A stretch of 50,184 nucleotides of DNA from Bacteroidales bacterium. Lineage in GTDB: Bacteria > Bacteroidota > Bacteroidia > Bacteroidales > Muribaculaceae. Below are positions 1 through 8,093 of this stretch, piece after piece (position 1 is the stretch's first letter; every line of letters begins with the position of its first letter). The position numbers were made by a program, and so were the translations under genes. The stretch spans positions 1-50,184 of the forward strand of contig CAJTFH010000026.1 in NCBI GenBank assembly GCA_910575545.1. Direction: 5' to 3'. The notes under the pieces are model-generated. The model searched no databases, had not been told where the DNA came from, and was given only the letters and a program-made list of their open reading frames with translations.

Positions 1-22
1 CGTTGCTGGTCTGTCAGTTGTA

Positions 23-30
23 TAACTTTG
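23..30 (+). promoter_or_regulatory. Putative Bacteroidetes -7 box upstream of the outer-membrane barrel gene
   Basis: TAACTTTG matches the Bacteroidetes -7 consensus TAnnTTTG. A weak GTTG lies 17 bases upstream. It would give a leader of about 120 bases for the gene starting at 160. Nothing else was recognised in bases 31-159 except a short GTGTTTACAC palindrome. Confidence 0.4.
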
Positions 31-159
31 ATTTTTGCGATAGCGTTGTGTCTTTATGTGTTTACACAAACATACGCAAAATTTTTGATATAAACTAATT
101 TTCAACATCTACTTAATATAACAAACATACCCATCGGCATCCGTCCTGAATTACAGCCT

Positions 160-2256
160 ATGCGTAAATACTTTTCCATTATTTTCGCCATTGCGGCAAT
201 CACAATATCAGCCCAAAGCGCCGACACCGACACAATTGCCGGGAAGATGCTTGGTGAAGTGGTTGTGGAAGCCAAAAATGCCAGCCCGGTGGCCGACGGG
301 ATTGAGTTCCGCCCGTCGCAGAGGGAGAAGAAAACCTCGCTCGACTATTTCGGGCTGTTGGAAAAGATGCAGATTCCGGTTCTCAAAGTCAACCCCTCAT
401 CACGCGAGATCAAAACCAACACCGGCCGGGAGGTGGCCTATTTCATCAACGGTCGCGAGGCTTCGGCGATGGAGGTCAACGGCCTGCGCCCGAAGGATGT
501 GCTTAAAGTGGCGGTGCTCCGCTCCCCTTCCGACCCTAAATATATGGGGCGCGACGCGGTTATCGACTTCATCATCAAGGAATATGAATGGGGCGGCTAC
601 ACATCGGCCAACGCAACGCAGTCGTTCATCCTCAACGAGGGGGAATACACTGCCTACAGCAAGTTTGTCACAGGACGCCACACCCTCCAGGCTTCTGGAG
701 GTGCATCATACCGCCGAACATCGTCGGATCACAGCATCGAACACTCCGAAATGGATATGGTCGGCTCCGACGGAGAGCCATGGAAACTAATCTCTGACAG
801 CCGCACAAACCAAGACCGATTCCGCCAGCTCGACTATTTCGGCGGAATTAAATGGAGCTACGAAAAGCAGGGTTCATATCTGCTCACTCTGGCGGCGGGA
901 ATCAGGTCGTTCAACGTGCCCGACGAAGCAACGACAGGATCGGTGAAATATAATGTCGATGACTATGAGAGCTACACCACCTCATCATCGCAATCATACT
1001 GCTCCGCCTCTCCCTATATCGGTTTTTCCGCCCGAATCCATCTTTCAGAGCGGCTGCAGTTGTTAGCGAACATAGTGCCCAGTGCATCATTGAATTCAAC
1101 CGACTACCGCTACAGTGCCTCAAATCTGCCGGCCCCGCTGGCCAACCACACCAAAGAGACAGTTTTTGGAGCATATCTCTTCGCAAGCATCACATATTCC
1201 TTACCCAACAATTCGTCGCTGGGAGTAAGCGTCTCGGAAGAACCGATGGCCTACAACACCCGCTACACCAACACAACCGCATCACGGCAGAAACTGCTCA
1301 CAAACTCATTTACCGCCCATCTGGTTTATTCAACGCCAATCGGCACCGGTTGGAGCGCCCGCATATCGGCCGGTCTGCCGATAAACTACATGAAAGCAAA
1401 CTCAGAGAAACCGATGACCGACATCATGGGTTCAGGCAACATAAGCATCAACGGCAGCATCGGCACCGACCACAGCCTCTATTTCAATGCCTCCCTGGAG
1501 CGCATGGGCAGGGTCATCCAGTCTTACAACAACGCCAGCTACCAAACCTCTGAATATGAAGCGAAATCGGGCAACATGTCTCTCGGCCTGACCCCGGTCG
1601 CACATGCCTCCCTGTCATACACATGGATGCCGACCAACAACTTCTCACTCTCATTTTCAACAATGTGGAACCACCGCTGGAACGACTTCGTAATCGGTTA
1701 CCTCCCACACAACGGCATCATGCACAACGCCTTTGTCAACAGCGGCCAATACGACGAACTGTCATTCAACCTCGACGCCCCCATCAGATTGTTCTCGCGC
1801 AAGCTGTCGATTACTCCCGGCGTAGGAATCGCCCGCGTATTCCATTCAGGCATCTACCACGTTGACAAATGGGGCATCAGCCCCTCCCTGTCAGTCTCCT
1901 ACATCCCCACTGAGAAACTGTCGTTCTCCCTCTACGCATCCACATCGCAGTTCACCACCATCTACGCCAAAGGTTCCGGAGAGACATCCCGACACCACAC
2001 GCCATTCTTCCATCTCTCCGGCAGCTACACAGCCGGGGATTTCGGTTGCAGCCTCAGCATCGCGCCGTTCTACCGCTATTCCAAATCATCGCAGACGCTC
2101 AACGGCCCCAACATCAACCGCAGCCGCACCGATTGGGAAGTTGCCGGAGGCCGGCGCATAGCCGTCTCACTCACCTACAACATCGGCTACGGCCGTCAAG
2201 TTTCCCGTGGCAACGAGAACATCGTCAACTCACTCCGGAGCTCCTCCGTCCGCTAA
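160..2256 (+). CDS. Outer-membrane beta-barrel (TonB-receptor-like) protein
   Basis: A 698-aa protein with a signal peptide at residues 1-20 (ends near ISAQSAD). Residues about 30-140 resemble a TonB-receptor plug: GEVVVEAKNA, then INGREASAMEVNGLRPKDV and VIDFIIKEY. The remaining ~550 residues are alternating aromatic/polar strands typical of a 'beta-barrel family' outer-membrane protein. There is no N-terminal CarboxypepD-like repeat and no SusD partner. The stop is 11 bases before the start of the C39 exporter, so the two are probably cotranscribed and the barrel may be the outer-membrane partner or receptor for the exported peptide. The family assignment is fairly sure; the role in export or uptake is inference. 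Confidence 0.75.
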   Translation: MRKYFSIIFAIAAITISAQSADTDTIAGKMLGEVVVEAKNASPVADGIEFRPSQREKKTSLDYFGLLEKMQIPVLKVNPSSREIKTNTGREVAYFINGREASAMEVNGLRPKDVLKVAVLRSPSDPKYMGRDAVIDFIIKEYEWGGYTSANATQSFILNEGEYTAYSKFVTGRHTLQASGGASYRRTSSDHSIEHSEMDMVGSDGEPWKLISDSRTNQDRFRQLDYFGGIKWSYEKQGSYLLTLAAGIRSFNVPDEATTGSVKYNVDDYESYTTSSSQSYCSASPYIGFSARIHLSERLQLLANIVPSASLNSTDYRYSASNLPAPLANHTKETVFGAYLFASITYSLPNNSSLGVSVSEEPMAYNTRYTNTTASRQKLLTNSFTAHLVYSTPIGTGWSARISAGLPINYMKANSEKPMTDIMGSGNISINGSIGTDHSLYFNASLERMGRVIQSYNNASYQTSEYEAKSGNMSLGLTPVAHASLSYTWMPTNNFSLSFSTMWNHRWNDFVIGYLPHNGIMHNAFVNSGQYDELSFNLDAPIRLFSRKLSITPGVGIARVFHSGIYHVDKWGISPSLSVSYIPTEKLSFSLYASTSQFTTIYAKGSGETSRHHTPFFHLSGSYTAGDFGCSLSIAPFYRYSKSSQTLNGPNINRSRTDWEVAGGRRIAVSLTYNIGYGRQVSRGNENIVNSLRSSSVR

Positions 2257-2267
2257 CCCCCCAACGA

Positions 2268-4487
2268 ATGCCGACACGGTTGAAATATGTGCGACAGCGC
2301 GACTCCATGCAATGCGGAGTGGCATCGCTCGCTATGGTGTGCTCGCTGATGGGAAGACCCTACAGGCTGTCAACCCTTGAGCGGTTCTGCTTTCCCACCA
2401 ATGAAGGCGTATCGCTCAAAGGTATTGCCGAAGCCGCCGGAGCATTGGGGCTCAAAACCACCGCCGCCAAAGTCACAGCCGAAGAACTCACCCGCATCGA
2501 CGCCCCAGCAATTCTCCACTGGAATCAGAATCATTTCGTGGTATTCTACGGCATGACCCGGCGCGGACGCTTCCGGATTGCCGACCCGGCCAAAGGGCGA
2601 TACACCTGCACTCCACGGCAGATGGCCGACAAATGGATAAGCTGCTCTTCGCAAGGATGTGAAAAAGGGATTGCCATGTTTTTCGAGCCTACAATAGAGT
2701 TCGGCACGGCGGTCAACGAGCCGCGCGAGCACAACCGCCCGCTCCGCTTCCTGATGGGATATGTCAACGAATATCGCCGCTATTTCCTGCAGATTGCCGC
2801 CGGGCTGCTGCTCGGCTGTGTGCTACAGCTGGTGATGCCGTTCCTGACCCAATGGATTGTCGACATCGGCATCCGCCACAAAGATGTAGGCTTCATATGG
2901 CTTGTGCTGCTGGGAGAACTGATGATTGTGGCCGGGCGCACCGCCACCGACTTCATCCGCCGGTGGCTGCTGCTCCACATCTCGATGCGCATCAACATAT
3001 CGCTTGTCAGCGATTTCTTCATTAAACTGCTGAAGCTCCCGATGGCGTTTTTCGACACAAAACTCACCGGCGACCTGCTGCAGCGCATGTCAGACCACAC
3101 CCGCGTGCAATCTTTCCTCACCCAGCAAACCCTCGGCATCGCGTTTTCTCTGCTCAGTTTCCTGGTGTTCGGCATCGTGCTGCTGGTCTACGATTACCTG
3201 ATTTTTGCAGTGTTCCTCATAGGCAGTGCAGTCTACGGTGTGTGGGTGGCATCGTTCCTGCGCCGACGCAAAGTGCTCGACTATGAGCTGTTCGAGTGCC
3301 AGGCCGTCAACCACAACAAAACCTACCAGTTCATCACCTCCATGCAGGAAATCAAACTGCAGGACTGCCGGGAGCGCCGCCGCCATGAGTGGGAAGATGT
3401 GCAGGCCGACCTCTTCGAGGTGCAGATGCGCTCGCTGAAAATGCAGCAGACACAGGAAGCCGGCAGCATCTTCATCAACGAAATCAAAAACATATTAATC
3501 ACGGTGCTGGCCGCCACCGCCGTCATCAACGGCCACATCACACTGGGCGCCATGCTGGCGGTGCAGTATATCGTGGGGCAGCTCAACAGCCCGGTGGAGC
3601 AGCTAATGTCGTTTCTCTACTCACTCCAGGATGTGAAAATATCGCTCGACCGCATCAACGAAATCCACTGCCGCCCCGATGAAGAGGCCCTCCGGCAACC
3701 CTCCGGCCTCGAAAACGCCCCCTCAGTAGCCACCGCCGCTCCCCCCGCCGGAGGGATTGCGCTACACAACGTCTCATTCCGCTACGACCGCCACTCACCC
3801 CGCAAAACCCTCTCTGACATAACACTCGACATCCCCCGTGGGAAGGTGACGGCCATTGTCGGCGCATCCGGCAGCGGCAAGACAACCCTAATCAAACTCC
3901 TGCTGGGCTACTATCCAGTAGAGTCAGGCCAAATTACAATCGGCGGCACTCCGCTGGCTGAAATAAGCCTTAGCCGGTGGCGCAGGCAGTGCGGCGCCGT
4001 TATGCAGGAAGGGGTGATATTCTCCGAATCAATAGCCCGTAACATCGCCGTGGCCGACGGCCCCATCGACACCCAACGCCTCGAAGAGGCCGCCCGCACA
4101 GCCTGCATCCACGACTTCGTGATGCAGCTCCCGCTGGGCTACGACACTCTGATCGGGCGCGACGGCACAGGTCTGAGCCAAGGGCAGAAACAACGCATCC
4201 TCATAGCCCGCGCCGTCTACCGCAACCCATCGTTCATCTTCCTCGACGAAGCCACCAACTCGCTCGATGCCGCAAACGAGCGCGAAATAGTGGCCAACCT
4301 CGCCCGTTTCTACCAAGGGCGCACGGTCATCGTCGTGGCCCACCGCCTGTCAACCGTACGCCATGCCGACAACATCGTCGTACTCGACCATGGACGCATC
4401 GTGGAAAGCGGCACCCACACCAGCCTCACCGCCCGCCGTTCCGCCTACTACAGCCTCGTCAAAAACCAGCTCGAACTCGGCACCTGA
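2268..4487 (+). CDS. C39-peptidase-containing ABC exporter (peptide/bacteriocin type)
   Basis: A 739-aa fused peptidase-permease-ATPase. The ATG at 2268 was chosen because it gives the canonical C39 start and avoids overlapping the upstream gene. The C39 domain covers residues 1-140, with Cys16 in MQCGVASLAM, His89 in NQNHFVVFYG and Asp106 in IADPAKG forming the expected triad. Transmembrane helices span about 165-450. The ATPase has Walker A GASGSGKTT near residue 531, signature LSQGQKQRI near 635, Walker B FIFLDEATNSLD near 655 and the H-loop AHRL near 691. Known members cut double-glycine leaders and export the mature peptide across the inner membrane. No leader-peptide gene is visible in the window; it may lie upstream of base 1 or elsewhere. 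Confidence 0.93.
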   Translation: MPTRLKYVRQRDSMQCGVASLAMVCSLMGRPYRLSTLERFCFPTNEGVSLKGIAEAAGALGLKTTAAKVTAEELTRIDAPAILHWNQNHFVVFYGMTRRGRFRIADPAKGRYTCTPRQMADKWISCSSQGCEKGIAMFFEPTIEFGTAVNEPREHNRPLRFLMGYVNEYRRYFLQIAAGLLLGCVLQLVMPFLTQWIVDIGIRHKDVGFIWLVLLGELMIVAGRTATDFIRRWLLLHISMRINISLVSDFFIKLLKLPMAFFDTKLTGDLLQRMSDHTRVQSFLTQQTLGIAFSLLSFLVFGIVLLVYDYLIFAVFLIGSAVYGVWVASFLRRRKVLDYELFECQAVNHNKTYQFITSMQEIKLQDCRERRRHEWEDVQADLFEVQMRSLKMQQTQEAGSIFINEIKNILITVLAATAVINGHITLGAMLAVQYIVGQLNSPVEQLMSFLYSLQDVKISLDRINEIHCRPDEEALRQPSGLENAPSVATAAPPAGGIALHNVSFRYDRHSPRKTLSDITLDIPRGKVTAIVGASGSGKTTLIKLLLGYYPVESGQITIGGTPLAEISLSRWRRQCGAVMQEGVIFSESIARNIAVADGPIDTQRLEEAARTACIHDFVMQLPLGYDTLIGRDGTGLSQGQKQRILIARAVYRNPSFIFLDEATNSLDAANEREIVANLARFYQGRTVIVVAHRLSTVRHADNIVVLDHGRIVESGTHTSLTARRSAYYSLVKNQLELGT

Positions 4488-4494
4488 CCCTCCA

Positions 4495-4533
4495 ACTTAC
4501 GACTTCTGACTTCTTTCTTCTGACTTCTTACTA
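4495..4533. repeat. Period-7 tract (ACTTCTG/ACTTCTT)
   Basis: Between the exporter stop and the next start codon the DNA repeats with a 7-base period: acttacg, acttctg, acttctt, tcttctg, acttctt. A partner in inverted orientation (GAAGTCGGAAG) lies just after the following gene near 4751. Confidence 0.6.
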
Positions 4534-4535
4534 CC

Positions 4536-4724
4536 ATGCCCACCAACATCGACCTCCGTTCTGAAAAAGTGCGCCGCCTGATCGGCGAAATCCCGCCCCG
4601 GCTCGTGCGCGGCGGCATCATAGTCATGCTCATCATATTCCTGGCCCTCCTCGCCGCCATCTGCCTCCTCCCCTACCCCTATTCCTCCGGTGAATCCATC
4701 CTCCGGCATATAATAGGGAGGTAA
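4536..4724 (+). CDS. 62-aa membrane protein resembling the N-terminal anchor of HlyD adaptors
   Basis: The start is MPTNIDLRSEKVRRLIGEIP, followed by one hydrophobic segment at about residues 26-45 and the tail YPYSSGESILRHIIGR. The pattern 'LRSE-V--(I/L)G-IP---(V/I)R-GI' before a single membrane helix is what I know from the start of Bacteroidetes HlyD/bacteriocin-secretion accessory proteins. Here the protein stops just after the helix, with no lipoyl or barrel-sandwich domain. No HlyD-like continuation is apparent downstream, where only 135 bases precede the convergent FKBP gene. It sits 48 bases after the C39 exporter, so a role as a small exporter subunit is plausible. It could instead be a truncated adaptor. 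Confidence 0.6.
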   Translation: MPTNIDLRSEKVRRLIGEIPPRLVRGGIIVMLIIFLALLAAICLLPYPYSSGESILRHIIGR

Positions 4725-4827
4725 TAAGTCGCAGGTCGGAACGAGAAGTCGGAAGCAAAAAGTGCGACATAAGAAACTGTCATCCAATGCAGCAACAAAA
4801 AGCGGATGCAACAACGTCACACCCGCT

Positions 4828-4859
4828 TCTTACTTCTTATTTCTTGCTTCTTACTTCCA
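4828..4859. repeat. Second period-7 tract (CTTCTTA-type)
   Basis: gcttctt, acttctt, atttctt, gcttctt, acttcca runs up to the stop codon of the minus-strand FKBP gene. It is related in sequence to the tract at 4495-4533. Confidence 0.55.
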
Positions 4860-5414
4860 CTACGGCTGCACCTCATAAGCCGGTATATCCGACAGACGCA
4901 CATTGAAGCGCAGAGCCGAATAAGGCTGGATCTTACCTTGCGAGATACCACCATAGGCCGATTGATATGGAATCACAATCTGCACAGTGTCACCCACATG
5001 CATATTCATCAACGCAATCTGCCAGCCATCGATAACAGACGATACCTTTGTGAAAAACAGGCCGTCATCCAATCCTTCCGACGAATCAAGTTTATCATCA
5101 TCCATCGAAAACAGCTGGTACTTGGTGGCCACCGTACTCGTCAGCATAGGCACCAGATTATCTTGAGTCTCACTGCGGTCGTTAAACCAATGCATCAGCA
5201 CATACGCGTTTGGATTCCACACAGGAGTAACCTTCTGGTAGTAAGGCGTCACACCGTCTTCATCCATCAGCGTCTCCTGCTCGACAACCCAAGCCTTATT
5301 GGTATCGCGCCAGTCGGCATAAGCCTCCCACACATTTTCGTCATCATCATTTTTGCTGCATGAGGCCAGAACCAATCCGGCAAAAACGCCGACAATCACA
5401 CTGAACTTTTTCAT
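4860..5414 (-). CDS. FKBP-type peptidyl-prolyl isomerase-like lipoprotein
   Basis: A 184-aa protein from MKKFSVIVGVF; an upstream in-frame ATG at 5423 adds MFA. The lipobox LASC is followed by an acidic stretch (SKNDDDE), the usual surface or periplasmic lipoprotein pattern in Bacteroidales. The C-terminal half has the FKBP features GWQIALMNMHVGD, VIPYQSAYGG and ALRFNVRLSDI. FKBP domains catalyse cis-trans isomerisation of X-Pro bonds; whether this divergent copy is active cannot be judged. The gene begins about 20 bases after the lemA stop, so the two probably form one transcript. Confidence 0.8.
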   Translation of the reverse strand: MKKFSVIVGVFAGLVLASCSKNDDDENVWEAYADWRDTNKAWVVEQETLMDEDGVTPYYQKVTPVWNPNAYVLMHWFNDRSETQDNLVPMLTSTVATKYQLFSMDDDKLDSSEGLDDGLFFTKVSSVIDGWQIALMNMHVGDTVQIVIPYQSAYGGISQGKIQPYSALRFNVRLSDIPAYEVQP

Positions 5415-5433
5415 TGCAAACATTTAGAATGCA

Positions 5434-6039
5434 TTAAAATTCTACTTTCGGAGCGTGTTGCGCACCCTCCTCAGCCTTGAACATATCCTTGCGATCGAAA
5501 CCGAACAACCCTGCAAAAATATTGCCGGGGAAACGGAGCACCATCTTATTATAGACCTCAACAGCCTCATTATAGCGCATCCGCTCTGTTGCAATGCGGT
5601 TTTCAGTGCCTTCAAGCTGAGCTTGCAGGTTCATGAAATTCTCATTGGCCTTCAGGTCGGGATATGCCTCGCGCACCGCGTTGACATAAATGTCGAGCGC
5701 ACCTTTCAACGCACTCTGGCGCTGCTGGAAAGCCTCGACATTCTGCTGCGCCTCAGCCGCAGTCATCTCGTTGGCCTCGTTATAGGCCTTAGTCAGACCT
5801 GCACGGGCATTGGTAACACTCTCAAGTGTCTCGCTCTCATGGGCGGCATATCCCTTGACGGTGTTGACAAGGTTGGGAATCAGGTCGGCACGGCGCTGGT
5901 ACTGGTTCTCAACCTGACCCCACTGCTTTTCAACCGACTGGTCTGCATTGACCAGCCCGTTATATTGCGAGCAACCGCCCGCGAACAGGAACACCAGCAG
6001 CGCTGCCACCACTATTCCGATTATAGATCCTTTTTTCAT
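5434..6039 (-). CDS. lemA: LemA family protein
   Basis: A 201-aa protein with an N-terminal membrane helix at residues 6-22 and a Cys (AGGC) that could be lipidated. A long helical domain follows with the LemA hallmarks YNGLV, ADQSVEKQWGQVENQYQRR, DLIPNLV and the end motif FPGNIFAGLFGF. LemA proteins are membrane-anchored helical proteins of unsettled function. The length and order match the family. A TAAATTTG box ends 12 bases before the ATG, which predicts a very short leader. Confidence 0.92.
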   Translation of the reverse strand: MKKGSIIGIVVAALLVFLFAGGCSQYNGLVNADQSVEKQWGQVENQYQRRADLIPNLVNTVKGYAAHESETLESVTNARAGLTKAYNEANEMTAAEAQQNVEAFQQRQSALKGALDIYVNAVREAYPDLKANENFMNLQAQLEGTENRIATERMRYNEAVEVYNKMVLRFPGNIFAGLFGFDRKDMFKAEEGAQHAPKVEF

Positions 6040-6050
6040 AATAGTTCTGT

Positions 6051-6058
6051 CAAATTTA
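6051..6058 (-). promoter_or_regulatory. -7 box for lemA
   Basis: The minus strand reads TAAATTTG, a perfect TAnnTTTG. The start codon at 6039 is only 11 bases beyond the box, so the mRNA leader would be under 10 bases. Confidence 0.6.
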
Positions 6059-6093
6059 CACTAACATTAAAACCGTCTGACCGGCATATCGGT

Positions 6094-7638
6094 TCAGCCC
6101 AGCTTGCGCAACAGGCTGTTGAGGCTCACACGGTCATGTATGAGCGAATGCAAGTCGGCGATGTTAACACGCTTCTGCTCCATAGAGTCGCGCTCACGCA
6201 GCGTCACGGTGTTATCTTCCAGCGTCTGATGGTCAACGGTGATGCAGAAAGGTGTGCCGATGGCATCCTGGCGGCGGTAGCGCTTGCCTATCGAATCCTT
6301 CTCCTCATAGTGGGTGTTGAAGTCAAACCTCAGGTCGTTGACAATCTCACGCGCCTTCTCGGGCAGACCGTCTTTGCGCACCAGCGGCATTACGGCACAT
6401 TTCACAGGCGCCAACGCCTCAGGCAGGTGAAGCACAACGCGGGTGTCGCCCCCCTCAAGCGCCTGCTCCTCATATGAAGAGCACATAACGCTCAGGAACA
6501 TGCGGTCAACACCTATCGATGTCTCAATCACATAAGGTATATAGCTTTCGTTCAGTTCCGGGTCGAAATACTGGATTTTCTTGCCCGAGAACTTCTCATG
6601 CTGCGACAGGTCGAAATTTGTGCGCGAATGAATCCCCTCAACCTCCTTGAAGCCGAAAGGCATCTGGAACTCGATGTCGGTGGCCGCATTTGCATAGTGG
6701 GCCAGCTTCTCATGGTCGTGGTAACGGTATTTATCATCACCCAACCCAAGAGCCTTGTGCCATTTCAGGCGTGTCTCTTTCCACTTTTTGAACCACTCCA
6801 GCTCGGTGCCGGGGCGCACGAAAAACTGCATCTCCATCTGCTCGAACTCGCGCATACGGAAAATGAACTGGCGGGCCACAATCTCGTTGCGGAATGCCTT
6901 ACCGATCTGTGCGATACCGAATGGAATGCGCATACGGCCCGTTTTCTGCACATTCAGATAGTTCACGAAAATGCCTTGCGCTGTTTCCGGACGCAGATAA
7001 ACCGTCATGGCGCCGTCGGCCGTAGAACCCATTTCGGTCTTGAACATCAGGTTGAACTGGCGCACGTCAGTCCAGTTCCTGGTGCCGCTTATTGGGTCAA
7101 CAATCTCCTCGTCGATGATAATCTGGCGAAGCTCCTCAAGATTATTGGCATTCATCGCATCGGAGAAACGCTGGTGCAGTGCGTCACGCTTCGTTTGATG
7201 CTCCAGCACACGAGGATTGGTCTGGCGGAACATAACCTCGTCGAAACTCTCGCCGAAGCGTTTGGCGGCCTTGGCCACCTCCTTCTCTATTTTATCCTCG
7301 ATTTTGGCAATCTGCTCCTCGATAAGCACATCGGCACGATAGCGTTTCTTGGAATCGCGGTTGTCAATCAACGGGTCATTGAATGCATCTACATGCCCTG
7401 AAGCCTTCCAGATTGTTGGATGCATGAAAATCGCCGAATCAATCCCCACGATATTCTCATGCAGCAGCGTCATAGCCTCCCACCAATACCGTTTGATATT
7501 GTTTTTCAACTCAACACCGTTCTGTCCGTAATCATAAACAGCCGACAATCCATCGTAAATCTCGCTCGACTGGAACACGAACCCGTATTCCTTCGCGTGC
7601 GACACTATCTTTTTAAACACATCTTCCTGTTGTGCCAT
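6094..7638 (-). CDS. glyS: Glycyl-tRNA synthetase (class II homodimeric type)
   Basis: A 514-aa single-chain GlyRS that charges tRNA-Gly in the cytoplasm. The class II motif 2 region reads FRNEIVARQFIFRMREFEQM and motif 3 GVDRMFLSVM; RPETAQGIFVN is also characteristic of the eukaryote/Bacteroidetes-like alpha2 enzyme. The anticodon-binding domain is at residues about 400-514 (APVKCAVMPLV, RRQDAIGTPFCITVD). The length is normal for the family. The gene has its own promoter at 7727-7734. Confidence 0.96.
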   Translation of the reverse strand: MAQQEDVFKKIVSHAKEYGFVFQSSEIYDGLSAVYDYGQNGVELKNNIKRYWWEAMTLLHENIVGIDSAIFMHPTIWKASGHVDAFNDPLIDNRDSKKRYRADVLIEEQIAKIEDKIEKEVAKAAKRFGESFDEVMFRQTNPRVLEHQTKRDALHQRFSDAMNANNLEELRQIIIDEEIVDPISGTRNWTDVRQFNLMFKTEMGSTADGAMTVYLRPETAQGIFVNYLNVQKTGRMRIPFGIAQIGKAFRNEIVARQFIFRMREFEQMEMQFFVRPGTELEWFKKWKETRLKWHKALGLGDDKYRYHDHEKLAHYANAATDIEFQMPFGFKEVEGIHSRTNFDLSQHEKFSGKKIQYFDPELNESYIPYVIETSIGVDRMFLSVMCSSYEEQALEGGDTRVVLHLPEALAPVKCAVMPLVRKDGLPEKAREIVNDLRFDFNTHYEEKDSIGKRYRRQDAIGTPFCITVDHQTLEDNTVTLRERDSMEQKRVNIADLHSLIHDRVSLNSLLRKLG

Positions 7639-7726
7639 CTTTCTGTTTTATTTCTTGTTGTTTTAGTTTACATCACATAACATCCCTGCTCCATATCCCT
7701 GCACTAACCCCCCTCCACCCGAACTG

Positions 7727-7734
7727 CAAAGATA
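7727..7734 (-). promoter_or_regulatory. -7 box for glyS
   Basis: The minus strand reads TATCTTTG. A TTGG at 7754-7757 sits 19 bases upstream as a possible -33 element. The leader to the ATG at 7638 is about 85 bases. Confidence 0.6.
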
Positions 7735-7858
7735 CCAATTTTCCGCCACATCCCCAACCTGGCAATAGCTATTTCACTCATTTTAATGAACTTCCATAGC
7801 CTGAAATTTTTACTTCAAAAATATCCCGCCTCAGATTTGCATGTTTCAAAAATCCGTT

Positions 7859-7868
7859 GTAACTTTGC
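7859..7868 (+). promoter_or_regulatory. -33/-7 promoter for the tRNA gene
   Basis: TAACTTTG ends about 14 bases before the tRNA. TTTG at 7837-7840 lies about 19 bases upstream of it. Together they match the Bacteroidetes vegetative promoter. Confidence 0.65.
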
Positions 7869-7880
7869 ACTCGCAAATGA

Positions 7881-7954
7881 GGCGGGATAGCTCAGTTGGT
7901 TAGAGCGTCGGATTCATAACCCGGAGGTCTCGAGTTCAATTCTCGATCCCGCTA
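7881..7954 (+). tRNA. tRNA with CAT anticodon (probably elongator Met)
   Basis: The acceptor arms are GGCGGGA (7881-7887) and TCCCGCT (7947-7953), with a G-U closing pair and discriminator A. The D-arm is GCTC/GAGC, the anticodon loop TTCATAA carries CAT, and the T-arm contains GTTCAAT. CCA is not encoded. CAT can also be a tRNA-Ile2 read after lysidine modification; the G1-U72 pair argues against initiator Met, which has a mismatch there. Confidence 0.93.
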
Positions 7955-7955
7955 C

Positions 7956-7987
7956 AAACCGGATGTCACTTCGGCATCCGGTTTTTG
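7956..7987 (+). terminator. Intrinsic terminator after the tRNA
   Basis: AAACCGGATG pairs with CATCCGGTTT around a 9-base loop and runs into TTTTTG. It starts two bases after the tRNA. Confidence 0.85.
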
Positions 7988-8093
7988 TTTTATTAAATCA
8001 TCATCAATCTAATTGGACTAATAAGAGGACTAAGAGGATTAACACACCCTTAAATCCGGCACTCTGAATAGAGACTCAATAAACCGATATATT

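Noticed and set aside
2046-2267. N-terminal extension of the C39 exporter
   Set aside because: It overlaps the barrel gene and is Arg/Pro-rich shadow sequence; the C39 domain begins at 2268.
4786-4905. Small plus-strand ORF (MQQQKADATT...) considered as a leader-peptide gene for the C39 exporter
   Set aside because: It has no double-glycine leader, is built from the period-7 repeat and then runs antisense into the FKBP gene.
5455-6477. Plus-strand reading frame of 340 codons
   Set aside because: It runs antisense across lemA and the end of glyS, both of which are certain genes.
8008-8050. Short GGACTAA-type direct repeats after the tRNA terminator
   Set aside because: Only two or three imperfect units; too short to call an array or attachment site. 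No integrase lies near the tRNA.
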